From Pseudomonas oryzihabitans (lineage in GTDB: Bacteria > Pseudomonadota > Gammaproteobacteria > Pseudomonadales > Pseudomonadaceae): DNA of 64,000 bases. The stretch lies in the NCBI RefSeq assembly GCF_014522265.1, contig NZ_CP017024.1, positions 1,268,001 through 1,332,000 on the forward strand. The letters run 5' to 3'. The translations under genes and the position numbers were made by a program. Under the pieces are notes generated by a model. That model was not told the DNA's origin and made no database searches. It saw nothing but the letters and a program-made list of their open reading frames with translations. Below, piece by piece: positions 28,054 to 35,337 of this stretch (positions are counted from its first letter, which is position 1; every line of letters begins with the position of its first letter).

Positions 28054-28727
28054 TGGCAGCGCTCGGTGAACAGGTAGCCGCGGCCCCGGACCGTTTCGAT
28101 GGGTTGCATCTGGCAGCTGGCCTCCAGCTTGCGCCGCAGGCGGCCGACCAGCACCTCGATGACGTTGCTGTCGTGCTCGCCGTCATCGTCGTAGAGCTGC
28201 TCCATGAGCCGCTCCTTGGTGATCACCTGCTGGTGGTTGCGCATCAGGTATTCCAGCAGCCGGTATTCGTAGGCGGTCAGCTGCAGCGGCTGTTCTTCGT
28301 TGAAGGCCTGCTGGCGGCCCAGGTCCAGCTTGAGCGAGCCGGCGCGGATGCTCGGCTGGACGAAGCCCGCCGAGCGGCGCAGCAGCACATTGAGGCGCGC
28401 CTCCAGCTCTTCGAACTGGAAGGGCTTGACCACGTAGTCGTCCGCCCCGGCACCGAGGCCCTCGACCTTGTCCTGCCAGCTGCCGCGGGCCGTAAGGATG
28501 AGGATCGGCAGGGTGGCGCCCTGGTTTCGCAGCTGACGGATCAGATCAAGGCCGCTCATGCCGGGCAGGCCCAGGTCAATGATGGCGAGATCGTGGTGGA
28601 ATTCGCGGGCGCTGTAGAGCGCTTCTTCCGCATCGGCCACGGCATTGACGACATGACCGGCTTCACCCAGACGCACCTTGAGGTGGTGGCGCAGCAGGTT
28701 TTCGTCTTCGACGACGAGGATCTTCAT
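28050..28727 (-). CDS. phoP: Response regulator PhoP
   Basis: 225 residues: receiver domain with phosphoacceptor Asp in IIDLGLPGMSG, Lys in VVKPFQFEELEAR, and a C-terminal OmpR-type winged helix (YEYRLLEYLMRNHQQVITKERL, of which ITKERLMEQLY is the recognition region). It controls envelope and LPS-modification genes. The ATG at 28727 gives the family N-terminus MKILVVEDE. In P. aeruginosa oprH precedes phoP; here the 518-base upstream gap has no oprH but holds a GTTCAG array, suggesting autoregulation. Confidence 0.95.
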   Translation of the reverse strand: MKILVVEDENLLRHHLKVRLGEAGHVVNAVADAEEALYSAREFHHDLAIIDLGLPGMSGLDLIRQLRNQGATLPILILTARGSWQDKVEGLGAGADDYVVKPFQFEELEARLNVLLRRSAGFVQPSIRAGSLKLDLGRQQAFNEEQPLQLTAYEYRLLEYLMRNHQQVITKERLMEQLYDDDGEHDSNVIEVLVGRLRRKLEASCQMQPIETVRGRGYLFTERCQ

Positions 28728-28883
28728 GCAGACTCCTGAACAGCTAACGGGACTCTCTGTGGCTGCGACCGCACGTAGCTCACGCTGCGCGCAGCGACGC
28801 CCCGGCACCGATTATGGCGGCTTTGGCGGGCTGACGGCGAGCGCGGGTGAGGCATGGACGGGGTCACTCACTTTATTCCAGGC

Positions 28884-28910
28884 AAAAAAAACCTCTCCAG
28901 TTGGAGAGGT
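28884..28910 (-). terminator. Intrinsic terminator upstream of phoP
   Basis: On the minus strand the stem ACCTCTCC / GGAGAGGT (28891-28910, 4-base loop) is followed by eight T. It stands about 157 bases before the phoP start and points in the same direction, so it ends or attenuates a transcript started at the GTTCAG array near 29130. Confidence 0.88.
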
Positions 28911-29121
28911 AAGGAGCACTTCATGGGGATCGGAAACTGCCGTTGGGGGACGGCTCCGTCGCGAGACGGCTACAGGGGACCAGAGCTGACTTGGTGACCC
29001 TGCAGTGGAGTTACAAGGATGAACATCGCCAGGTCGGGTCGAAGTGTCCGGACGATCTGCCGTAGCGGGAGCTGCGCTAGGGTGAACATGTCCGGGCGAC
29101 CTCGGCGTTTCTGATCTGACA
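28884..29121 (-). ncRNA. Candidate PhoP-driven leader RNA or small RNA
   Basis: The region between the -10-like TAATCT (29127-29132) and the terminator (28884-28910) would give a transcript of roughly 235 bases. It holds no recognisable protein. The only open frame worth mention is 28970-29089 (39 codons, ATG at 29089, MFTLAQLPLRQIVRTLR...), with no convincing ribosome-binding site. A leader peptide or Mg2+-responsive attenuator before phoP, or a free small RNA, are the alternatives. The start site is inferred from promoter geometry only. Confidence 0.4.
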
Positions 29122-29126
29122 GTTGC

Positions 29127-29182
29127 AGATTAGGCCAATGGCCCTGAACGCTGCCTGAACTCGTCCTGAACGCAAGCTGAAC
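29127..29182 (-). promoter_or_regulatory. Four GTTCAG repeats (PhoP-box-like array) with -10 element
   Basis: On the minus strand GTTCAG occurs four times with an exact 11-base period (plus-strand CTGAAC at 29144, 29155, 29166, 29177). Eleven bases after the last copy comes TAATCT, a good -10. Known PhoP-activated promoters carry direct hexamer-like repeats of GTTTA/GTTCA type on one helix face about 11-12 bases before the -10, so this is most likely a PhoP-autoregulated promoter facing phoPQ. Confidence 0.75.
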
Positions 29183-29245
29183 GGCCGCGAAGTGGCCCGA
29201 GAGCGACGGATGGCAGCGGTTGCCGATCCGTCGCCCGGCAGGGGT

Positions 29246-30232
29246 TCAGGGCAGCTTGCCCAGGCAGCCGCCCAGGGTGTCGGCCACGGTCTGCAGGAGC
29301 TGGGCATAGCCTTGAGCACCGACCGGGATGCCTGCGCCGAGGGGATCGAGTTCCACCAGGGTCACCGGCAGACCGCTGCTCAGGGTGGTGGCGATCCTTG
29401 GCTGCAGCGGCGGCTCGGTGAAGACGCAGGTCGGGCCGGCGGCCTTGAGTTCTTCGCGCATGGCGGCCACGTGACGGGCGCCGGGCTGGACGTCGGCGCC
29501 CAGGGCGAAGACGCCACGATGGCTCAGGCCATAGGCTTCCTCGAAATAGTCGAACGCCTCGTGGAAGACGAAATAGGGCTTGCCGGCCAGCGGCGCCAGC
29601 TGGGTGCGCAGGCTCTGGTCCTTGGCGGCCAGTGCGCTTTCGAAGGTCTTGAGGTTGGCTGCGTAGCGTTGCGCATTGGCCGGATCGGCCTGGCTCAGGT
29701 CGGCGGCCAGCCGGGTGGCGATCACCCGGGCATTGGCCGGGCTCAGCCAGAGATGGGCATCCAGGCTGCCCGGACGATGGTCGTGGTCGTGGGCGTATTC
29801 CGGTTCGCCGCCCTGTTCATCACCGTGCTCGTGATCGTGATCGTGATCGTGCTCATCGCCGTGATCGTCGTCATGGGCGTCCGCATGCTCTGCGCCGAAG
29901 CGGCGCAGGTGCAGGCCGGGCAATTCCTGGATGGCCAGGTTGGGACCCTGGCGGTCCTTGAGCACCGCCGGCAGGAAGGTCTCCAGATCCGGGCCGATCC
30001 AGTAGACCAGGTTGGCCTCGCGCACCTGGCGCAGGTCCGAGGGCCGCAGGGCGTAATGGTGCGGCGAGGCGCCCGGTGGCAGCAGCACGGCCGGCTGGCC
30101 GGCGCCGTCCTGGATGGCCGCGGCGATCAGTTGCAGGGGTTTGATGCTGGTCAGCACCTTCACCTCGGCCTGGGCGGGCAGCAGGGTGCAGGCGAGCAGC
30201 AGGGAGGCGACGAGGGGTAGGAGGCGCGGCAC
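29246..30232 (-). CDS. znuA: Zinc ABC transporter substrate-binding protein
   Basis: A 328-residue periplasmic cluster A-I metal receptor. Signal peptide (LLPLVASLLLACTLLPAQA), first metal His in GASPHHYALRP, then a His/Asp-rich flexible loop (residues ~118-155, HDDDHGDEHDHDHDHEHGDE), then further metal ligands in HLWLSP and VFHEAFDYF. The loop length is typical of ZnuA. GTG start at 30232; an upstream start at 30286 lacks support and would overlap the promoter. Divergent from zur-znuC-znuB across a Zur-like site. Confidence 0.95.
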   Translation of the reverse strand: MPRLLPLVASLLLACTLLPAQAEVKVLTSIKPLQLIAAAIQDGAGQPAVLLPPGASPHHYALRPSDLRQVREANLVYWIGPDLETFLPAVLKDRQGPNLAIQELPGLHLRRFGAEHADAHDDDHGDEHDHDHDHEHGDEQGGEPEYAHDHDHRPGSLDAHLWLSPANARVIATRLAADLSQADPANAQRYAANLKTFESALAAKDQSLRTQLAPLAGKPYFVFHEAFDYFEEAYGLSHRGVFALGADVQPGARHVAAMREELKAAGPTCVFTEPPLQPRIATTLSSGLPVTLVELDPLGAGIPVGAQGYAQLLQTVADTLGGCLGKLP

Positions 30233-30258
30233 GTGAAAATCCCGATTCTTAAGAGAGG

Positions 30259-30273
30259 TGCAATATAATAACG
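30259..30273. promoter_or_regulatory. Zur-box-like site between znuA and zur
   Basis: GTGCAATATAATAAC is an imperfect inverted repeat resembling the GTTATA-N-TATAAC core of Zur sites in gammaproteobacteria. Its place in the 65-base divergent gap allows control of both transcripts, so zur would repress itself and the transporter when zinc is sufficient. Confidence 0.65.
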
Positions 30274-30297
30274 TCCTGGCTCCCAAGGTACTGTTTC

Positions 30298-30783
30298 ATG
30301 TCCGACGCCCCCCTGGCCTTCCGGCCCCACGATCATTCGCGCTGCGTCGCCCACGCGCTGGCCGAGGCCGACACACTCTGCAGCCGCGCCGGCGTGCGCC
30401 TCACCGACCTGCGCAAGCGGGTGCTGGAGCTGGTCTGGCAAAGCCACAAGCCGCTTGGCGCCTACGACATCCTGGCCGTGCTCAGCGAGCAGGACGGCCG
30501 CCGTGCCGCGCCGCCCACCGTCTACCGGGCGCTGGATTTCCTGGTCGAGAACGGCCTGGTGCACCGCATCGCCTCGCTCAACGCCTTCGTTGGCTGCAAC
30601 CATCCCGGCGAGGCCCATCAGGGCCAGTTCCTGATCTGCCGCAGCTGTCAGGTGAGCATCGAGCTGGAACAGCCGGCGGTGCACCAGGCCATCCTCGACG
30701 GCGCCAGCGCCGTGGGCTTCCAGGTGGAAGGCCAGACCGTGGAAGTGGTCGGTCAGTGCGCCGCCTGCCGGAAGCAGGCATGA
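30298..30783 (+). CDS. zur: Zinc uptake regulator (Fur family)
   Basis: 161 residues of the Fur family: winged-helix domain (~20-95, [14 protein letters not shown] and [20 protein letters not shown]) and dimerisation domain with Cys pairs CRSC (~118-121) and CAAC (~155-158) for structural zinc. His-rich N-terminus (HDHSRC). The znu context defines it as Zur rather than Fur. Its stop overlaps the znuC start (ATGA). Confidence 0.94.
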   Translation: MSDAPLAFRPHDHSRCVAHALAEADTLCSRAGVRLTDLRKRVLELVWQSHKPLGAYDILAVLSEQDGRRAAPPTVYRALDFLVENGLVHRIASLNAFVGCNHPGEAHQGQFLICRSCQVSIELEQPAVHQAILDGASAVGFQVEGQTVEVVGQCAACRKQA

Positions 30784-31550
30784 GCGAGGCGCTGATCCGG
30801 CTGCAGGATGTCGGCGTGACCTTTGCCGGCCAGGCGGTGCTCGACCAGGTCAGCCTGACCCTGGACCCCGGCCGCATCGTCACCCTCATCGGCCCCAATG
30901 GCGCCGGCAAGACCACCCTGGTGCGCAGCGTGCTCGGCCTGCTCACGCCCGATCGCGGCAGTGTCTGGCGTCGCCCGCGGCTGCGCATCGGCTACATGCC
31001 GCAGAAGCTGCAGGTGGATGCCACCCTGCCACTGTCGGTGCTGCGCTTCCTGCGCCTGGTGCCGGGCGTGAATCGCGCCAGTGCCCTGGCCGCCCTGGGT
31101 GAAGTGGGCGCCGAGGGCGTCATCGACAGTCCCCTGCAGAGCATTTCCGGCGGCGAGCTGCAGCGGGTGCTGCTGGCCCGCGCGCTGCTTCGCCAGCCCG
31201 AGCTGCTGGTGCTCGACGAGCCCGTGCAGGGCGTCGACATCAACGGCCAGAGCGAGCTGTACCGACTGATCGGCCAGTTGCGCGAGCGCCATGGCTGCGG
31301 CGTGCTGATGGTCTCCCACGACCTGCATCTGGTGATAGGCGCCACCGACCAGGTGATCTGCCTGAATCGCCACATCTGCTGCTCCGGCCATCCCGAGCAG
31401 GTCAGCGGCGATCCGGCCTATCAGGCGCTGTTCGGCCAGAGTGCGCGCAACCTCGCCATCTATCACCATCACCACGATCACGCCCACGACCTGCATGGCA
31501 GCGTGGTCAAGACCCCGCATGTCCATGGAGCCCACTGCAAGCATGGCTGA
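30780..31550 (+). CDS. znuC: Zinc ABC transporter ATP-binding protein
   Basis: 256 residues: Walker [10 protein letters not shown] (~38-46), signature [15 protein letters not shown], Walker [14 protein letters not shown]-loop VSHDLH. The C-terminal ~30 residues form a His-rich tail ([13 protein letters not shown] and [10 protein letters not shown]), likely a zinc buffer or sensor; it is longer than in enteric ZnuC. Overlaps zur by 4 and znuB by 8 bases. Confidence 0.95.
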   Translation: MSEALIRLQDVGVTFAGQAVLDQVSLTLDPGRIVTLIGPNGAGKTTLVRSVLGLLTPDRGSVWRRPRLRIGYMPQKLQVDATLPLSVLRFLRLVPGVNRASALAALGEVGAEGVIDSPLQSISGGELQRVLLARALLRQPELLVLDEPVQGVDINGQSELYRLIGQLRERHGCGVLMVSHDLHLVIGATDQVICLNRHICCSGHPEQVSGDPAYQALFGQSARNLAIYHHHHDHAHDLHGSVVKTPHVHGAHCKHG

Positions 31551-32328
31551 TTTCCTGCTGTATGCCCTGCTCGCCGGTCTCGCCCTCGCCCTCGTCGCCG
31601 GTCCCCTCGGCTCCTTCGTGGTCTGGCGGCGCATGGCCTATTTCGGCGACACCCTGTCCCACGCCGCCCTGCTCGGGGTCGCCGTGGGCTTCCTGCTGGA
31701 TGTCAGTCCGACCCTGACCGTCACCGTCGGCTGCCTGGCGCTGGCCGTGGTGCTGGTGGTGCTGCAGCGCCGCCGCGGCCTGGCCGCCGACACCCTGCTG
31801 GGCATCCTTGCCCACAGCACCCTGTCGCTGGGCCTGGTGGCGCTGTCGTTCATGCACGAGGTGCGCATCGACCTGATGAGCTACCTGTTCGGCGATCTGC
31901 TGGCGGTGGGCCCGGCCGATCTGCGCTGGATCCTTGGCGGCAGCGCCGTGGTGCTGGTGGCCCTGGCCTGCCTGTGGCGTCCGCTGCTGGCCATCACCGT
32001 GCACGAGGAGCTGGCCCAGGTCGAAGGCCTGCCGGTAACCTGGATCCGCCTGGCGCTGATGCTGCTGGTGGCCATCGTCATCGCCGTGGCCATGAAGATC
32101 GTCGGGGTGCTGCTGATCACCTCGCTGCTGATCATTCCCGCCGCCACCGCCCAGCGCCATGCCCGCAGCCCCGAGCAGATGGCCTGTGGCGCCAGCCTGC
32201 TGGGCATGGCCGCGGTCTGCCTGGGCCTGACGCTGTCCTGGTACCAGGACACCCCGGCCGGCCCCTCGGTGGTGGTGGCCGCCGCCGGGATGTTTCTGCT
32301 GGGTTACCTCCTGCCCCGCCGCGCCTAG
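31543..32328 (+). CDS. znuB: Zinc ABC transporter permease
   Basis: A 261-residue ABC-3 family permease with about eight membrane helices, starting [20 protein letters not shown]. The family loop [13 protein letters not shown] and the coupling segment [15 protein letters not shown] are present. It forms the inner-membrane channel for Zn2+ with ZnuC, fed by ZnuA. Last gene of zur-znuC-znuB; a palindromic repeat follows. Confidence 0.95.
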   Translation: MADFLLYALLAGLALALVAGPLGSFVVWRRMAYFGDTLSHAALLGVAVGFLLDVSPTLTVTVGCLALAVVLVVLQRRRGLAADTLLGILAHSTLSLGLVALSFMHEVRIDLMSYLFGDLLAVGPADLRWILGGSAVVLVALACLWRPLLAITVHEELAQVEGLPVTWIRLALMLLVAIVIAVAMKIVGVLLITSLLIIPAATAQRHARSPEQMACGASLLGMAAVCLGLTLSWYQDTPAGPSVVVAAAGMFLLGYLLPRRA

Positions 32329-32332
32329 AGAC

Positions 32333-32467
32333 TGCTCAAAGTCTGCTACGCGTCGGCCAGCCGGCGTTGAAAATGGCTTCGGAATGCTCATTTAGCACCA
32401 CTAAACTCCGCTTCCTCAGCCATTTTAGCCTTGCCTGGCTCTAGCTCGCGAAACTTTGAACGGTGTC
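32333..32467. repeat. ~135-bp palindromic element, copy 1
   Basis: It fills the convergent znuB/ssuA gap. Nested arms: TCAAAGT (32336) with ACTTTGA (32453); AAAATGGCT (32370-32378) with AGCCATTTT (32418-32426); apex TTTA-N7-TAAA. Shares GCGTCGGCC, GGCGTTGAAAA, TTCGGAATGCTCATTTA, CCGCTTCCTCA and TGGCTCTAGCTCGC with copy 2 at 49834-49986, but the arms differ in a compensatory way. Confidence 0.85.
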
Positions 32468-33421
32468 CTAGGGCGCCCGCCAGACCGCCTGACTGACATC
32501 CACCGCCCGGGGAATCAGCCCCTGGGCCTTGAAGATGTCCGCGGTCCGCTGCTGGGTGGCGATGATCTGCGGCGTCAGCGCCGTCGCGCCATAACCGGTA
32601 CGCGCCTGCCAGGTGGCGATCACCGTTTCCGGCAGCCCGATCTGGGCAGCCAGGATGCGCGTCACCTCGGGCTTGTGGGCATTGGCCCAGGCGCCCGCCT
32701 TGGCCAGTTCCGCCAGCAATAGCCGGATCGCCGCGGGATGGGCGTCGGCGAAACGGCGGGAACCCTCATAGAAGCTGTTGGCGTGCAGCAGTCCCTGGTA
32801 GTCGGCGAGCACGCGCACCGGCTGGCTCTGCTGGATGGCCGCGAGATAGGGATCCCAGACCACCCAGGCGTCCACCGAGCCGTTGACGAAGGCGGCGCGG
32901 GCATCGGCTGGCGGCAGATAGACCGGCTGGATGTCCTTGAAGCTCAGCCCGGCCTTTTCCAGGGCGGCCACCAGCAGGAAGTTGGCGCTCGAGCCCTTCT
33001 GCACCGCCACCTTCCTGCCCTTGAGGCCGGCGACGTCATGGATCGGCGAGGCGGTCGGCACCAGGATGGCCTCCACCGCCTCGCTGGCCGGTTCCGCGCC
33101 CAGGTAGACCAGGTCGATCCCGGCCGCCTGGGCGAAGATCGGCGGCGGTGAACCGGTGTAGCCGACGTCGATGCTGCCGGCGTTGAGGGCCTCCAGCAAC
33201 TGGGGGCCGGCCTGGAATTCGCGCCAGCTCACCTGATAGCCCTGGGCGCCCAGGGCCTGCTCCAGAGTGCCCTGGGCCTTGAGCACCGCCAGCAGACCGC
33301 CGCCCTTCTGATAGCCGATGCGCAGGACCTGGTCGGCGGCCTGGGCCGGGGCGAGCATCCCGAGTGCCAGTAGCAGAACGGCGCCCTGCGCCAGCCAGCG
33401 TCGGAGAGGGGAGCGAAACAT
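32468..33421 (-). CDS. ssuA: Aliphatic sulfonate ABC transporter substrate-binding protein (SsuA-like), orphan
   Basis: 317 residues with a signal peptide (LLLALGMLAPAQA) and the SsuA/NMT1 fold: LRIGYQKGGGLLAVLKAQG, DVGYTGSPPPIFAQAAG and VAVQKGSSANFLLVAAL are characteristic of sulfonate receptors. No ssuB, ssuC or ssuD follows, so it must use a permease encoded elsewhere. Probably induced in sulfate limitation; no site for that could be identified in the upstream gap. Confidence 0.82.
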   Translation of the reverse strand: MFRSPLRRWLAQGAVLLLALGMLAPAQAADQVLRIGYQKGGGLLAVLKAQGTLEQALGAQGYQVSWREFQAGPQLLEALNAGSIDVGYTGSPPPIFAQAAGIDLVYLGAEPASEAVEAILVPTASPIHDVAGLKGRKVAVQKGSSANFLLVAALEKAGLSFKDIQPVYLPPADARAAFVNGSVDAWVVWDPYLAAIQQSQPVRVLADYQGLLHANSFYEGSRRFADAHPAAIRLLLAELAKAGAWANAHKPEVTRILAAQIGLPETVIATWQARTGYGATALTPQIIATQQRTADIFKAQGLIPRAVDVSQAVWRAP

Positions 33422-33618
33422 GGCGACCTTCCTGATATTCCATTTGGAAAGGTAAGCGTGACCTACCTAGACCAAAATGTTTAATACGTTTCTCTGCTAA
33501 GGCTATGACCGGGCCGGGCAGAGAGAGCAGGCCAAGGTCCGATTGACGCTGGCACCAGGATCGCGCCACCCTGCGCCAGCGGCGGCCACCGGGGCCGTCG
33601 CCCCTCTCGGAGCCTGCC

Positions 33619-33915
33619 ATGCCTTTTCTGATCGAGACCTTCGACAAGCCGGACAGCCTGGCCCTGCGCCAGCAGCATCGCCCGGCCCACCTGGATTTCC
33701 TGCGCGAGAACGCCGCGGCCCTGCTGGCCTGCGGCGCCAAGCTCAGTGACGATGGCGAGACCGCCAGCGGCAGCGTCTACATCGTCGATGTGGAAACCCG
33801 CGCCGAGGCGGAAGCCTTCATCGCCCGCGATCCCTTCACCAGCGCCGGTTTGCCGGGTGAGGTGCGCATCTCCCGCTGGCGCAAGGCGATTCTGGACGGC
33901 AAGGCGTTCGTCTAG
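33619..33915 (+). CDS. YciI family protein
   Basis: 98 residues of the YciI-like ferredoxin-fold family. The core is HRPAHLDFL with the conserved His-Asp pair, then GAKLSDDGETASGSVYIVDVET and IARDPFTSAGL near the C-terminus. Members are proposed small hydrolases or dehalogenase-like enzymes, with no general function known. Preceded by a Cys-free, GC-rich gap; single gene. Confidence 0.85.
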   Translation: MPFLIETFDKPDSLALRQQHRPAHLDFLRENAAALLACGAKLSDDGETASGSVYIVDVETRAEAEAFIARDPFTSAGLPGEVRISRWRKAILDGKAFV

Positions 33916-34218
33916 GTGCTCTCTGGGGCGGCCTGACCGGCCGCCTTCGCCCTACCGCAGATTGGCTTAAGAACACCTTAAGCCTGGCACAATGCCACCT
34001 TAATCAACGCCGTTCGCAGCCGTTGCAAGTTCACACTTCCAGGAATCGATTCACAGAAAAGTGATGCAGCGCAAGAAAAGCCGGGCTTTTCCCGCCCTTA
34101 CCGCAAGGAAGCTAACGAACTAGCCTAAGCTCACCGGGCTCAGATGATCTGATGCGCCGACATCCTTTCCCACTCCCGTGGAAACGCTGTCTCGCTTAGC
34201 TAGTACAGAGGACTCAGC
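33916..34218. other. Intergenic region before the acyltransferase
   Basis: 303 bases without a gene. It contains the CTTAAG pair described separately, a CACAAT -10-like hexamer after it, and an A-rich leader; no open frame is credible. Confidence 0.6.
33966..33982 (+). promoter_or_regulatory. PmrA-type box CTTAAG-N5-CTTAAG
   Basis: Two perfect CTTAAG hexamers separated by AACAC, the exact form of the PmrA/BasR operator consensus (CTTAAK-N5-CTTAAK). A -10-like CACAAT begins six bases further on, as in PmrA-activated promoters. It faces the acyltransferase 236 bases downstream. Because CTTAAG is self-complementary the site can also be drawn as an 8-bp hairpin, but it has no T-tract, so a terminator is less likely. 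Confidence 0.6.
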
Positions 34219-35280
34219 ATGACCAAGACCACGCCTGAAAAGGATCTGCGCATCGAGACGATTCGCGGACTGGCGCTGTTTCTGATGGTAGCGGGCCATG
34301 TCATCGGCAGTTCGTCGACCCTGGGCATGAAGGTGCCCGACGAATCGGTGCTGCGCTATCTCTACGATTCCCTCGTCTATGTCCGGATGCCGCTGTTCAC
34401 CGCCATCTCCGGCTACGTTTATGCGCTGCGCCCGGTGAATACCGGCAGCGACCTGTCGCGCTTCTACCAAGGCAAGTTCAAACGCATCGGCATTCCCCTG
34501 CTGGTGGTGTCGACGCTGTTCTTCGCCTTGCAGATGGCGGTGCCCAACACGAACTACAAGCCGCAGCTGACCGATATTTTCAGCATCTACTTCTTCAGCT
34601 ACGCACACTTCTGGTTCCTGCAGTCGATCTTCTGCATCTTCGTGGTGATCGCCCTGCTGGAGAAGGCCGGGCTGCTGCTGACCTTGCGCAACTTCGGCCT
34701 GGTGTTCGCCGTGGCCCTGGCGGCGTCCTTCGCCTGGGAGAGCTTCCCGGACCTGTTTAGCCTCTACAAGGCGGTGCAGCTGTTTCCCTTCTTCCTGCTG
34801 GGGCTGGGTCTCTACCGCTTCGGCGCGCAGCTCATCACCCAACGCAATGTCGTGACCATGGCCGTGGCCCTGGTGATCCTGGTGGCGATCGACCAGGCCT
34901 ACCTGTTCGAGCTGGTCGATCTCGACGAAGGCGACATGGCCGTGGTGGGCACTGCCCTGGGGCTCGCCGCCATCAGCCTGCTGATCGCCCGCCGCTTCTA
35001 TTTCAAGCCGCTGGCCTGGCTGGGCTACTTCTCCTTCGAGATCTACCTGTTCCACGTCTTCGGCACCGCCGGTGCGCGCATCGTGCTGAACAAGCTGCAG
35101 GTGCACGACGTCTGGGTAGTCTTTACCGTCAGCATGGTCATGGGCCTGTTCCTGCCGGTGGCGCTCAAGCTGGTGCTGGAACGGATCAGTCCGCTGCACT
35201 TCCTCAGCGTGGCCTTCTTCGGCGCCAAGACGCGGGTCAACCGCGCCACGCCGCCGCTGCAGAAGAAAGCCGCCGCCTAG
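34219..35280 (+). CDS. Acyltransferase 3 family membrane protein
   Basis: A 353-residue polytopic inner-membrane protein (about ten helices) of the OafA/YrhL acyltransferase-3 family, which O-acetylates or succinylates LPS, peptidoglycan or exopolysaccharides. The family start signature is RIETIRGLALFLMVAGHVIG, with the conserved His in AGH. Further markers are YVRMPLFTAISGYVYA (the conserved RMPLF), and FFSYAHFWFLQS. The PmrA-type site upstream and phoPQ nearby suggest envelope modification under cationic-peptide stress; substrate unknown. Followed by a bidirectional terminator. Confidence 0.85.
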   Translation: MTKTTPEKDLRIETIRGLALFLMVAGHVIGSSSTLGMKVPDESVLRYLYDSLVYVRMPLFTAISGYVYALRPVNTGSDLSRFYQGKFKRIGIPLLVVSTLFFALQMAVPNTNYKPQLTDIFSIYFFSYAHFWFLQSIFCIFVVIALLEKAGLLLTLRNFGLVFAVALAASFAWESFPDLFSLYKAVQLFPFFLLGLGLYRFGAQLITQRNVVTMAVALVILVAIDQAYLFELVDLDEGDMAVVGTALGLAAISLLIARRFYFKPLAWLGYFSFEIYLFHVFGTAGARIVLNKLQVHDVWVVFTVSMVMGLFLPVALKLVLERISPLHFLSVAFFGAKTRVNRATPPLQKKAAA

Positions 35281-35294
35281 GCCGAGCGGCCATG

Positions 35295-35325
35295 AAAAAA
35301 ACCCACGCCAAGGCGTGGGTTTTTT
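35295..35325. terminator. Bidirectional intrinsic terminator
   Basis: ACCCACGCC (35301-35309) pairs with GGCGTGGGT (35312-35320), flanked by A-run and T-run; serves the acyltransferase and the convergent mexS. Confidence 0.93.
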
Positions 35326-35337
35326 ATTATCGGCACA

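Noticed and set aside
28050-28808. phoP start at 28808 instead of 28727
   Set aside because: The extra 27 residues are not family-like and the N-terminus MKILVVEDE at 28727 fits the receiver domain exactly.
33966-33982. CTTAAG pair as terminator hairpin of the YciI gene
   Set aside because: Low GC stem and no T-tract; the exact hexamer-N5-hexamer spacing fits a PmrA-type operator better.
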